A stretch of 64,000 bases of DNA from Lentzea xinjiangensis (GTDB taxonomy: Bacteria > Actinomycetota > Actinomycetes > Mycobacteriales > Pseudonocardiaceae), in the NCBI RefSeq assembly GCF_900110955.1, contig NZ_FOFR01000015.1:1-64000 (forward strand), in the 5' to 3' direction. The notes under the pieces were generated by a model, which saw only the letters and a list, made by a program, of their open reading frames with translations, was not told where the DNA came from and did not search any database. The translations under genes were made by a program, and so were the position numbers. Positions 26,834 to 35,144 of the stretch are shown here, piece after piece. Numbering within the stretch: position 1 is the stretch's first letter; the number at the start of each line of letters is the position of its first letter.

Positions 26834-28648
26834 ATGGCCGAAAAGTCAGAGATCGGACGCCGCACGCTGCTGCAGGCCGCGTTCGCCGCGCCCGCCACCG
26901 CCGCGCTTCTCGGTGCCCCGTCCGCCGGTGCCGCCCCCGCCGCGGGCGACGGCGACCAGCGGTTCACGATCGCGGTCCTGCCGGACACCCAGTACCTCCT
27001 CGACGAGGGCGGCTCGGACCCCGAACCCGTCAGGGAGGCCCTGCGCGCGCTGGTGAGGCGGCGGCGCGAGGCGAACATCGTCTTCCTGGCGCACCTCGGC
27101 GACGTGACCGAGCACGGCACCGAGAAGGAGATGCGGACCGCCGACTCGGTGTTCGGCGCGATCGGCGGGCAGCTCCCGTACAGCGTGCTGGCCGGCAACC
27201 ACGACGTGCCGGGCGGCACCGACGACCAGCGCGGCCCCACGCCGTACTCGCGGACGTTCGGGCCGGACAGGTTCGCGCGGATGAAGACGTTCGGCGGCGC
27301 CTCCCCCGGCGGCTACAACACCTTCCACGTGATCTCCGGCGGCGGCCGGGAGTGGCTGCTGCTCGCGCTCGACTGGCGGGTGTCGGACAAGGGGGTCGAG
27401 TGGGCGCAGGGCGTGCTGGACCGGCACCGGAACCTGCCGACGATCCTCACCACGCACGACCTCGTCGCCGGCAGCCCTCGCGCCGAGCTGTCCGGTCACG
27501 GCACCCACCTGTGGGAGAAGCTGATCCGGCGCAACGACCAGATCTTCCTCACGCTCAACGGGCACTACTGGCCGTCCGGGCGCACGACGCTGACCAACGA
27601 CCACGGCAACCCCGTGCACCTGCACATCACGAACTACCAGGAGCGCTACTACGGCGGCGCCGGCATGGTCCGGTTCTACTCGTTCGACCTCGCGCGCAAC
27701 GTGATCGACGTCGAGACGTTCTCACCGTGGCTGCTGACCAGGCGCGACACGCTGCCGGAGGCCGAGACCGCGCAGCTCAGCGGCGAGACCGACAGGTTCA
27801 CCGTCGAGATCGACTTCCGCCGCCGGTTCGCCGCGTTCGCGCCGCCGGCGCTGCCCGCGCCCCGTCCCGCGAGGGCCGTGCTGACCAGGGACACCGTGGC
27901 GTACTGGCGGTTCGACACCGAGGGACTGCCTTCCGCGGCGGAGGGCGCGGTGGCGCCCGGCACGGTCGTGCGCGACCTCACCGGCAACGGCAACGACCTC
28001 ACCGTGCAGCACCTGCACGCCAGCGCGCCCGACGTGCTGACGTGGTCGCGCGACCACCACGACGCCCAGCCCGCGCACGCCAGCCTGTCGTTCGCGGGCG
28101 GCAAGGGACCGGACCGCGGCGCGATCCTGCGCACGTCGCCCACCGCGGCGATCAACAGCGCGAAGTTCGAGTCCGGCTACACCATCGAGACGTTCCTCAA
28201 GCTGCCCAGCCCGTTCGCCGGCGACCACGCGTTCATGGGCGTGCTGAGCTGGGAGGGCCGCGCCGGTGACGCGGGCAAGCACAGCGGCTGGTCCGACGAC
28301 GAGCCGACCTGCAGCCTGAACGTGTCCGGCGAGCGGTTCCTGCAGTTCGTCGTCTACCCCGTGCCCGGCGACGCCGACCCCACCTCGTGGAGCCACGCGA
28401 TCCCGGTCGGGCGGTGGACCCACGTCGCGGTGGTCAACGACGGCCGCCGCACCACGATGTACGTCGACGGCGCCAAGATCGCGCGCAACGCCGCGGAGGA
28501 GTCCAGGGGCATCACCACCCAGGGCAAACCGTTCGTGATCGGCGCGACCCAGTTCGCGCTGCGGTACGGCCAGGGCTTCTACGGCGCGATCGGGGACACG
28601 CGCGTCGTCGGCAGGGCGTTGCGCCCGAACCAGTTCCTGACCGGCTGA
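26834..28648 (+). CDS. Tat-secreted calcineurin-like phosphoesterase with LamG domain
   Basis: A 604-residue exported protein. A twin-arginine signal (GRRTLLQAAFAAPATAALL) is followed by a metallophosphoesterase domain (about 40-340). It has the metal-binding motifs DTQY, HLGDVTEHG, GNHDVPGG, TTHD and NGHYWPSG. The C-terminal part (about 360-600) is a concanavalin A/LamG-like jelly roll containing VAYWRFDTEG and GRWTHVAVVNDGRRTTMYVDGAKI, probably a glycan-binding module. It likely hydrolyses extracellular phosphoesters near the cell wall. The ATG at 26834 begins the Tat signal; an in-frame start at 26753 is possible but adds non-signal sequence. Confidence 0.88.
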   Translation: MAEKSEIGRRTLLQAAFAAPATAALLGAPSAGAAPAAGDGDQRFTIAVLPDTQYLLDEGGSDPEPVREALRALVRRRREANIVFLAHLGDVTEHGTEKEMRTADSVFGAIGGQLPYSVLAGNHDVPGGTDDQRGPTPYSRTFGPDRFARMKTFGGASPGGYNTFHVISGGGREWLLLALDWRVSDKGVEWAQGVLDRHRNLPTILTTHDLVAGSPRAELSGHGTHLWEKLIRRNDQIFLTLNGHYWPSGRTTLTNDHGNPVHLHITNYQERYYGGAGMVRFYSFDLARNVIDVETFSPWLLTRRDTLPEAETAQLSGETDRFTVEIDFRRRFAAFAPPALPAPRPARAVLTRDTVAYWRFDTEGLPSAAEGAVAPGTVVRDLTGNGNDLTVQHLHASAPDVLTWSRDHHDAQPAHASLSFAGGKGPDRGAILRTSPTAAINSAKFESGYTIETFLKLPSPFAGDHAFMGVLSWEGRAGDAGKHSGWSDDEPTCSLNVSGERFLQFVVYPVPGDADPTSWSHAIPVGRWTHVAVVNDGRRTTMYVDGAKIARNAAEESRGITTQGKPFVIGATQFALRYGQGFYGAIGDTRVVGRALRPNQFLTG

Positions 28649-28650
28649 GC

Positions 28651-28944
28651 TCAGCGGTCGAAGGTGGAGTGCTCCGGCGCCGGGGGCAGCTCGAGCAGCT
28701 GCCCCGCGACGTCGAGGAACTCGCCGCCGCACTGCCACAGCGCGTGGTCGGGGTCGACGACGAACGGGTCCGCCGGATCGACGTCCTCCTGACGCACGCG
28801 GTAGGCCAGCGCTTCCGACTCCGAGTACGCCAGCACCGTCTCGTTGGTGCCCCGCCACACCCGGCGGAACATGACCGCGTTGACGCACGTCATGCGGTCT
28901 CGCACCACGGACCGCTGAAACCCTCGCCGCAACAACACCTTCAT
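28651..28944 (-). CDS. hypothetical protein
   Basis: A 97-residue protein of no family I recognise. The chain has a basic N-terminus (MKVLLRRGFQRSVVRDRM) then a mixed region with FRRVWRGTNETVLAYSESEALAYRVRQED and a C-terminal acidic/proline tail. The sequence looks coding (strong third-position G/C) from about residue 18, so the real start may be the ATG at 28893. It converges on the phosphoesterase gene, leaving 2 nt between stops, and is divergent from the PucR regulator. Confidence 0.5.
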   Translation of the reverse strand: MKVLLRRGFQRSVVRDRMTCVNAVMFRRVWRGTNETVLAYSESEALAYRVRQEDVDPADPFVVDPDHALWQCGGEFLDVAGQLLELPPAPEHSTFDR

Positions 28945-29155
28945 GCATTCTTGGACGCTGTTCGCGTGATGTGCCAAGTCACCCTGCCCCTGCCGTTTTG
29001 AAGGGGACAATTCTGGCCACGTGCACGAGCACGACTCACCGGATGTCACTCGATCAGGTCAAGTGTTTGGGTCAGCTGCACAACGGCGGGTGGGTGCTTT
29101 CGTGCACGGTGCTCACCGAAGAAGACCGTTTCGGGCGATGGCCCCCGGCCCTCGC

Positions 29156-30382
29156 ATGCGCGAGCCTCTGCCGGTGGTCGACATCCAGGCTCCCGATCCG
29201 CAGGCCCCGCTGTACGAGCGCGCCGCGACGCAGATCCCCGGTATCTCCGAGAAGGTGCTGGAGGCGTTCTTCGCCAGGTCAGCCGCCTACCGGCAGCTAC
29301 CGCACCAGCTCGTCGACCGGGAGATCACCGAGGCGGTGAGCCGCAACCTCCAGGTCTTCCTGCGCGCCCTGCGCGAACAGCGGCCGCCGGCGCCGGAGGA
29401 GCTCGCCGACCAGATCGCCACGGCGGTGCGCCGGGCGCAGCAGGGCGTGCCGCTCGACGTCGTGCTGAGCACGTACCACGTCGCCGCGCACGTCGGGTGG
29501 ATGGCGATGGCGGACGTCGCCGAGCAGGACGAGCTGGACGACCTGCTGGCGACCGTGCCCGCGCTGCTGCAGTACCTCAGCGTCGCGGTGCCCGCCGTCG
29601 CCGCCTCCTACCTCACCGAACAGCAGCAGCTGCACGCCGAACGCCGGGAAGCCGGCCGGGCGCTGGTGGCCGCGCTGCTGACCGGCAGGGAGGCCGAGCC
29701 GCTGGCCGAGCGGATCGGTCTCGACCTCGCGACCGACCACGTCGTGCTGGCCGTGCGGGTCGAGGCGCCGCCGTTGGCCGAGGCCGCGGACGCGAGGTTC
29801 GCCGCCCACGCGCTGGTGCGACGGCTGCGGGCGGAGCTCCCCAGGCACGCGCTCTCCGCCCTGGACCACGACGGCGGCACCGTGCTGCTGCCGACGACGG
29901 CCGAGAACCTGGAGCAGGAGCTGGCCGACGCCGCCGACCTGGTCCACCGGCTGCACACGGCCGCGGGCACCGGCCTGGTCGGCGGGATCGCCGCCGCACA
30001 GGGCCGTGCGGAGATCCCGGCCGCCGCCCGGCAGGCCGCCGACATCGCCGAGCTGGTCGCGCGGCTGCGCCGCCCGCCCGGCGCGTACGTGCTCGACGAC
30101 GTCCTGCTCGAGTACCAGCTCTGCCGGCCAGGTCCCGGCCGGCAGCGCCTCGCGCTGGTGATGGACAAGCTGGCCGAGCACCCCGACCTGCTGCACACCC
30201 TGCGGGAGTTCCTCAACAGCGACCACAACCGCCACCGGACCGCCGAGAAGCTGCACCTGCACCGCAACACGCTGAACTACCGCCTGCGCCGGGTCACCGA
30301 GCTGACCGGCTACAACCCGGCCGACCCCGCGGACATCCGGCTGCTCGCCGCCTCGCTGATCGTCCACGACCTGCGGCCCTGA
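29156..30382 (+). CDS. PucR/CdaR family transcriptional regulator
   Basis: A 408-residue regulator. The N-terminal half (about 15-160) is a helical RsbR-like sensor (TQIPGISEKVLEAFFARSAAYRQL...). The middle is a degenerate GGDEF-like CdaR domain (GLVGGIAAAQGRAEIPAAARQA). The C-terminal PucR helix-turn-helix reads FLNSDHNRHRTAEKLHLHRNTLNYRLRRVTELTG. These regulators usually control nitrogen or sugar-acid catabolism. No catabolic genes adjoin it, so its regulon is not visible. The ATG at 29156 is used; 29138 is also possible. A hairpin terminator follows. Confidence 0.88.
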   Translation: MREPLPVVDIQAPDPQAPLYERAATQIPGISEKVLEAFFARSAAYRQLPHQLVDREITEAVSRNLQVFLRALREQRPPAPEELADQIATAVRRAQQGVPLDVVLSTYHVAAHVGWMAMADVAEQDELDDLLATVPALLQYLSVAVPAVAASYLTEQQQLHAERREAGRALVAALLTGREAEPLAERIGLDLATDHVVLAVRVEAPPLAEAADARFAAHALVRRLRAELPRHALSALDHDGGTVLLPTTAENLEQELADAADLVHRLHTAAGTGLVGGIAAAQGRAEIPAAARQAADIAELVARLRRPPGAYVLDDVLLEYQLCRPGPGRQRLALVMDKLAEHPDLLHTLREFLNSDHNRHRTAEKLHLHRNTLNYRLRRVTELTGYNPADPADIRLLAASLIVHDLRP

Positions 30383-30400
30383 GCCCGGTGCGACGACGAC

Positions 30401-30441
30401 GGGGTGGGCGGCCGGGCCTCCACAGCCCCGCCGCCCACCCC
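30401..30441. terminator. bidirectional hairpin terminator
   Basis: Perfect 12-bp arms GGGGTGGGCGGC (30401-30412) and GCCGCCCACCCC (30430-30441) stand between the convergent PucR and peptidase genes. No U-tract follows on either strand, as is common for actinomycete terminators. Confidence 0.7.
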
Positions 30442-30468
30442 GGGCAGGTCACCTCTCCCGCGTGGCGA

Positions 30469-31332
30469 TCAGTCGCCGTGCGGGTTCTGCATGGAGACGT
30501 GCACGTGGTCGTAGTGGCCACCGGTCACACCGCTGCCCGCGGTGTAGTCGCGCCAGCCCTCGGCCGAGCGGGCCACGCTCCAGATCTTGCCCTGCCAGAT
30601 CACGTAGCGGACGTCGAGCTGCGACGCGTACTTCTGCAGCCAGCGGGCGAGCTTCCAGCCCTGCTCCTTCTGCGCCGCGGACGGGTGCGAGCCGATCGCG
30701 TTGGAGATCGTGCAGTCGAGCGCGTTGCCGGTGTTGTGGTTGCTCGTCGAGGGCTCGTAGCTGCGGTAGTCGCCGACCCAGCAGTCCTTCTCGCCGGTCA
30801 GCGCCCGGATCTGGTCGTCGACGTGCTGCGTGCGCTTGGTGGCCTGCGGCGCACGGGCGCTCGCCTCCGGGTGCGGGTTGGTGGCCGGGGCGCCGTAGGA
30901 GCCACCGGGAGGCGGCGTGCCGCCACCGTCACCGAGCTTGTGCGCGGCGTTCTCGTTCTTGAGGTCCGAGTTCAGGTTCGCCTTGGCACCCGCGGCGATC
31001 GTCTGCCGCGGACCGGCGTAACCGCTGTTGAAGTACACGGTGACCGAACCGCCGGTGCGGTTCCACACCGCGGCGGCGTTGTTCTTCACGCACAGGCCCT
31101 GACCGTTGCCCGCGCTCTTGAACTCGTAACAGCTCGGCTGGTCGTCTCCGTAGTCCGGAATCGACGTGTCGAAGTCGGAAACCGAACCCGCCTGATTGCT
31201 GTTGTAGTACAGGCAGAACTCGCCCGACTCGCACACACCGTTGCGCGCCGTCGCCGCGTTGGCCGCACCGGCACCGAAGGACGCGCTGATCAGCGCACCC
31301 ATCAGCACCATGAAAACAGATTTCTTCAGCAC
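30469..31332 (-). CDS. secreted protein with I36-like and LAS-type peptidase domains
   Basis: A 287-residue exported protein. Its Sec signal (MLKKSVFMVLMGALISASFGAGAANA) is followed by a 100-residue Cys-containing domain with GEFCLYYNSNQAGSVSDF, like the I36 peptidase-inhibitor/beta-gamma-crystallin fold. After a Gly/Pro linker, the C-terminal domain (about 165-287) carries SNHNTGNALDCT and GGHYDHVHVS. That His...Asp...HxH pattern matches the zinc site of LAS (M15-type) D-Ala-D-Ala peptidases and the ARB_07466 family. It likely acts on the cell wall. GAGGG precedes the GTG. Confidence 0.8.
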   Translation of the reverse strand: MLKKSVFMVLMGALISASFGAGAANAATARNGVCESGEFCLYYNSNQAGSVSDFDTSIPDYGDDQPSCYEFKSAGNGQGLCVKNNAAAVWNRTGGSVTVYFNSGYAGPRQTIAAGAKANLNSDLKNENAAHKLGDGGGTPPPGGSYGAPATNPHPEASARAPQATKRTQHVDDQIRALTGEKDCWVGDYRSYEPSTSNHNTGNALDCTISNAIGSHPSAAQKEQGWKLARWLQKYASQLDVRYVIWQGKIWSVARSAEGWRDYTAGSGVTGGHYDHVHVSMQNPHGD

Positions 31333-31427
31333 CGTGAACCCTCGACTCGTGCAGGGAGAATTTCGTCTTGCCGAGAAGGATCACGACCGGCGCTGACGTT
31401 CCGCTGACACCGGCGGCAAGCGATGTG

Positions 31428-32306
31428 TCAGTGCGCGGAAGAGCGCGTCCGCGCCGCCGGGAAATCATCGACGCGCACCGACTGCGCGCGCGGGTACTTC
31501 CTGCCCTGAGCCGGCACGGGCGACCCGGTGAATGAGACCGGGGTGCCCGCGAGCAACAGCGTCAGCCCGTCCGGCAAATCGTCGCGGGAAACGAACCACG
31601 AACCGCCGCGCGTGTCCGTGATGAACCCGTGTGCCTGTCCCGACTTCCACGTGGCGACCGTGCCGCGCCTGCGCCCGCGCGGCGCCCCCACCGGTGAGGC
31701 CACCACCTCGCTGGACCGCACGAAAGCCCGCCGCAGCGGGTAGGCGGCGTCGTCACCGGGTGCGAACAACGCGTCGAACCCCGGCGTGAACGGCGTGGCC
31801 GCCCGCAGCGGAGCCGCGGTGCGCGGCGTCCAGGCCGGGGGCTTCTCGATCGTCCGCACGTCGACCACCGGCACCACGACGTGCACGCCCCGTGCCGCCA
31901 GCCTGGTCACGAGCGGGGCGAAGTCGGCGTCGCCGGTGAGCAGGACGACCCACTGCAGGGGCGCCGAGATCGCCCGGTCCCACGCCTCCAGGGCGAGGTG
32001 GACGTCGACGCCCTTCTCCTTGCCGCCGACCAGGGGCAGGTCGTGGCGCGTGATGCCGGCGGCGGTCAGCGCCGCGTCGAAGGACACGGCGGGCGTCTCG
32101 ATGCGGCCGCGCGCGTAGTGCGCCTCAGCGACCACGCACTCGTCGAGCGGCCGTCCGGTCTCGGTGTGGACGAACCAGCGCAGGGCGTCGTGCAAGCCGT
32201 CGAGCGAGATCCGCGCCGCCCGCCGGTGCGCGGTGGCGTAGAAGTCGCTGAGGTACGCGAACCACGTGCCGTCGTAGAACACGCCGATGCGGACGATCTT
32301 CTCCAC
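31428..32306 (-). CDS. NYN-domain nuclease fused to a cold-shock-like domain
   Basis: A 292-residue protein. Residues 1-165 form a NYN (LabA/DUF88, PIN-like) domain: IGVFYDGTW supplies the first acidic residue, KEKGVDVHLALEAWD the second, and VVLLTGDADFAPLVTRLAARG the DAD cluster. Residues 215-285 resemble an S1/cold-shock OB fold (RGTVATWKSGQAHGFITD, then SWFVSRDDLPDG). The combination suggests a metal-dependent RNase guided by a nucleic-acid-binding module. The GTG start lies 13 nt after AGGAGG, a wide spacing. It follows the BTAD regulator gene by 59 nt. Confidence 0.82.
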   Translation of the reverse strand: MEKIVRIGVFYDGTWFAYLSDFYATAHRRAARISLDGLHDALRWFVHTETGRPLDECVVAEAHYARGRIETPAVSFDAALTAAGITRHDLPLVGGKEKGVDVHLALEAWDRAISAPLQWVVLLTGDADFAPLVTRLAARGVHVVVPVVDVRTIEKPPAWTPRTAAPLRAATPFTPGFDALFAPGDDAAYPLRRAFVRSSEVVASPVGAPRGRRRGTVATWKSGQAHGFITDTRGGSWFVSRDDLPDGLTLLLAGTPVSFTGSPVPAQGRKYPRAQSVRVDDFPAARTRSSAH

Positions 32307-32365
32307 CCGACGGACATTACCTCCTGGCCTGGTCACGGCCGATGGGCGAGCACGCGGCGCGGGGC

Positions 32366-33115
32366 TCACATCGCCGCTTGCGACGCCACCAACCGGGTCA
32401 TCTGCGCGGACGGCGCGACACCCAGCTCCCGGTGCAGGAGGGCCCGGTACTGCTGGTAGTGCCGCAGCGCGGACCCGCAGTTGCCCTGGGCGAGGTGGGC
32501 CGCGACCACCGTCCGGTGCGCGGTCTCCCGGACCGGGTCGATGGCGATCGCGGTGAACGCGGCCTCGAGCGCGGCCAGGTGCGCGCCCGCGGAGATGAAC
32601 CGCTGGGCGATCGCCTCCAGCGCGTGCAGCCTGACCTGTTCCCACCGCCGCCGTTCCGGGGCCAGCCACTCCTCGGCCCAGTAGGGCAGCAGGTCCTGCG
32701 ACAGGGCATCCACCAGGCCGTCCGCGACGCGTGGGCCGAGAGGGGCGGACGGGCCGACGACGAGGTGGGCGGCCTCGACCGCCCGGCAGAAGTCGACGGT
32801 CAGCGCGGGCGACAGCCGCAGCCGGTCCACCGAGGGCTCGACGACCGGCCGGTCCGTCGCCCGGCGCAGGTGCCACAGCGCCTGCCGGACGTTCGCGTTG
32901 GCGCGCTGCCTGCGACATCCCGGCCACAGCTGCTCCGCGGCGGCCTGCCTGCTCACCGCGTCGCCGTGGTGGATCGCGAGGAAGGCCAGCAACCGCTGCG
33001 CGCCCTTGGGCAGCACGACGTCCCCGGACCCGGTGAACAGCTCGAACCGGCCCAGCAGCACCAGCCGCTCTCCCCCGGTCCCGGTCCGTCTGCCGCCTTC
33101 GGACGCTTCGTTCAT
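32366..33115 (-). CDS. SARP/BTAD-domain transcriptional regulator
   Basis: A 249-residue regulator. Residues 15-90 form an OmpR-like winged helix (VVLPKGAQRLLAFLAIHHGDAVSRQAAAEQLWP, then NANVRQALWHLRRA). Residues 95-245 are the bacterial transcriptional activation domain of helical repeats (LLPYWAEEWLAPERRRWEQVRLHALEAIAQ). Lacking NB-ARC and TPR extensions, it has the size of pathway-specific SARPs, which activate secondary-metabolite or developmental genes. GGAAGGA lies 6 nt before the ATG. Its targets may be the divergent unknown protein at 33519 or distant genes. Confidence 0.88.
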   Translation of the reverse strand: MNEASEGGRRTGTGGERLVLLGRFELFTGSGDVVLPKGAQRLLAFLAIHHGDAVSRQAAAEQLWPGCRRQRANANVRQALWHLRRATDRPVVEPSVDRLRLSPALTVDFCRAVEAAHLVVGPSAPLGPRVADGLVDALSQDLLPYWAEEWLAPERRRWEQVRLHALEAIAQRFISAGAHLAALEAAFTAIAIDPVRETAHRTVVAAHLAQGNCGSALRHYQQYRALLHRELGVAPSAQMTRLVASQAAM

Positions 33116-33518
33116 CGTGGTCCTTCCGGTTTCGCCTGCGGTGTTCCCGGGGCGACGAGCATCGCACCGGCCGCGTCTTCGGTGCGTCTCGCTCGCGCCT
33201 GCCCCGCCGTCGGCCGGACCGCCGGCGAACGGGCGCCGCTCAGTCGTGCGCGGGCTTGACTTCCGCGCCGGTGGTCACCCGGTGGGGAGCACGCGTCCAC
33301 GGCGTGTCGTTGTTCCTCCCGGATCCACCGGGTGCCGGTAACGCCAATGGCCCAAGCGCACCCTTCCGGCCCAGTCCAACCCATCGAGTGACACGACAGG
33401 GGCCAAACGATCGGCCGACGGCGCCCCGCCCGCCACGACGACCCGCGGGAGACGCCGCCGCTGGAGGTTGTGCTCCGGGAGTCACGACGACCCCCGCCGA
33501 CGACCGAGGAGCGCGACC

Positions 33519-34454
33519 ATGCCCAACGGCCAGATGAAGAGCATCGACATCCAGATCGCCCCGGACGACCTTAAAGCCCTCAAGAAGAGCCATTACATGC
33601 TCTGCTTCGCGAAGAAGGTCAACGACACCTACAACGTGGTCTGGCAGTCAGCCGAGGACTACCTCGTCGACAACACGTTCTCGTGGCAGCCGCTCTACGA
33701 GCTCTTCGGCAGCAACGACTTCAAGGGCAACGATTGGGTGCACACCGCGACCAACAAGGTGCCGATCGGCCTGGGCTACGAGGCGGTCCTGAGCGAGGAA
33801 GGCTTGCTGGGCGACGCCTCGTCCGGCGGCCCGGCGACCGGGATCACGCTGGTCAACCACTACGGCTCGATCCACCCCGGGTTGTCCGCGTACTCGACGG
33901 GCGTCGACGGGCAGGGCAAGACGACCCCGATCTACGTGGCCGAGACACCGATCGTTCCGGGCAGCGACGTGCTGACGCCGATGGAGGTCGTGCAGGTGTG
34001 GTTCGAGCAGGACATCACGACGAGCACCATGTTCAGCTCGGCCAGGTCCAACGCCGTGGAGATCGACCTCACCGACGACAACACCGCGACCCGGCTCTAC
34101 AGCAACGGCGGCTGGTCGACGCCGAGGTCCCGCGTGCTGTACACGGACCCGACGACGATCCTGACCATCATCGCGGCGCTGACCGGCGCCATCCTGCTCC
34201 AGGACCTCGTCTCGAAGATCACCTCGAAGCTCACCGGCGTCTACCGGGACGTCAAGGTGGACGTCAGCACGATGGGCGGGAACACCGTCAAGATCGAGTA
34301 CCGCGAGCAGCCCGGCCTCACGGGCGCCCGGCTGGACCAGGTCCGGGTGCTGCTGCTCGGAAAGCTGGCGGTCGACCAGCTCACCGAGTTCACCCTGGAG
34401 TCGTTCGCCCAGCTGGGCGTCGGCTACAAGACGCTGAACGCGACAACAGACTGA
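33519..34454 (+). CDS. unrecognised 311-residue protein
   Basis: This gene is not recognised. The 311-residue product has no signal peptide; it opens with a hydrophilic region (MKSIDIQIAPDDLKALKKSHY), then an extended beta-like part rich in Asp, Ser and Gly. One strongly hydrophobic stretch (TTILTIIAALTGAILLQDLV) lies at about residues 211-230, with a mixed C-terminus. The single mid-protein hydrophobic hairpin could be a membrane-inserting segment, as in some toxins, but that is speculation. GAGGAG precedes the ATG. The 403-bp gap upstream (33116-33518) holds no gene I can support. A strong terminator follows. Confidence 0.7.
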   Translation: MPNGQMKSIDIQIAPDDLKALKKSHYMLCFAKKVNDTYNVVWQSAEDYLVDNTFSWQPLYELFGSNDFKGNDWVHTATNKVPIGLGYEAVLSEEGLLGDASSGGPATGITLVNHYGSIHPGLSAYSTGVDGQGKTTPIYVAETPIVPGSDVLTPMEVVQVWFEQDITTSTMFSSARSNAVEIDLTDDNTATRLYSNGGWSTPRSRVLYTDPTTILTIIAALTGAILLQDLVSKITSKLTGVYRDVKVDVSTMGGNTVKIEYREQPGLTGARLDQVRVLLLGKLAVDQLTEFTLESFAQLGVGYKTLNATTD

Positions 34455-34483
34455 TCGCCGCGACGATCCGCTGAGGACGGCAC

Positions 34484-34521
34484 TTCCGGTGGGGCCGCGG
34501 CGAACGGCGGCCCCACCGGAA
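34484..34521 (+). terminator. hairpin terminator
   Basis: Perfect 15-bp arms TTCCGGTGGGGCCGC and GCGGCCCCACCGGAA with an 8-nt loop, starting 30 nt after the stop of the unknown protein at 34454. No U-tract follows. Confidence 0.75.
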
Positions 34522-34622
34522 CACGTGGCGGATTCGCTTTGCCCCGCGACAACGCCAAATCCGCCGGATTTCCGCGTTCTGCCTGTTCAAATGCTCGGCC
34601 ACCCCGGAACATCACAATTCCG

Positions 34623-34655
34623 ACACCACCCGAAAGGGTGGTGTAACGGCTACAT
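34623..34655 (+). promoter_or_regulatory. GAAA-loop hairpin and promoter before the chaplin-like gene
   Basis: ACACCACCC-GAAA-GGGTGGTGT (34623-34644) is a perfect 9-bp stem with a GNRA tetraloop. TACATT at 34650-34655 is a plausible -10 box for the secreted-peptide gene at 34780, giving a leader of about 120 nt. The dyad may be an operator at this promoter rather than an RNA element. Confidence 0.45.
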
Positions 34656-34779
34656 TCACACCATCGCGTGATCACCGATTTTGCCCATCCCGATCACCTG
34701 GATATGGTGCTGTCGGACTTGCGGCCGATGCGGTTCGTCGGCGCAATCTGTTCCGAGCAAATTACTCAAGGAGATTTTC

Positions 34780-35016
34780 GTGCTGAAGAAGGCAGGGGCG
34801 GCCGTCGCTATCGCGGGCGCTTTCCTCGGTTTTGGTTCCACGGCGATGGCCGACGCCCCGGAGCTGGACATCACGGAGCAGGTCGGCCTCGTCGACCTGG
34901 ACGACTCCGAGGTCGTCAGCGACATCAACGCCTGCTTCATCGACGTCAACGTCATCGCGGTGCCGGTGCTGTCGGACAACGACAGCGGCCTGTGCGCCAA
35001 CCCCGACGACGAGTGA
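34780..35016 (+). CDS. chaplin-like small secreted protein (first copy)
   Basis: A 78-residue exported peptide. A signal sequence (VLKKAGAAVAIAGAFLGFGSTAMA) is followed by about 54 mature residues containing VGLVDLDDSEVVSDIN, then C-FIDVNVIAVPVLSDNDSGL-C-AN. The C-x3-VNV-x-C-(A/V)N layout resembles chaplins, the surface-active amyloid proteins that coat aerial hyphae, although the Gly-Asn richness of true chaplins is missing. AAGGAGA lies 6 nt before the GTG. A close paralogue follows at 35145. Chaplin membership is inference. Confidence 0.7.
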   Translation: MLKKAGAAVAIAGAFLGFGSTAMADAPELDITEQVGLVDLDDSEVVSDINACFIDVNVIAVPVLSDNDSGLCANPDDE

Positions 35017-35021
35017 TGTGA

Positions 35022-35048
35022 AACGGCGCTCCCCGTGATCGCGCCGTT
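35022..35048 (+). terminator. hairpin terminator between the paralogues
   Basis: AACGGCGC (35022-35029) pairs perfectly with GCGCCGTT (35041-35048), 6 nt after the stop codon. A second stronger hairpin follows at 35061-35091, so read-through into the paralogue is probably limited. Confidence 0.65.
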
Positions 35049-35060
35049 CTTGCAGTTGGG

Positions 35061-35101
35061 GCGGAGCCCCGGCCGGAATGCCGGGGTCCGCTCCCGCCTT
35101 T
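35061..35101 (+). terminator. second hairpin with short U-tract
   Basis: CCCCGG pairs with CCGGGG, and the outer GCGGA pairs with TCCGC across one bulged base (35061-35091). CCTTTTC begins shortly afterwards. It lies 43 nt before the second chaplin-like start. Confidence 0.55.
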
Positions 35102-35144
35102 TCTCACACGTGCAGGTCAAACGACTGGTTCATGAGGAGCAATC

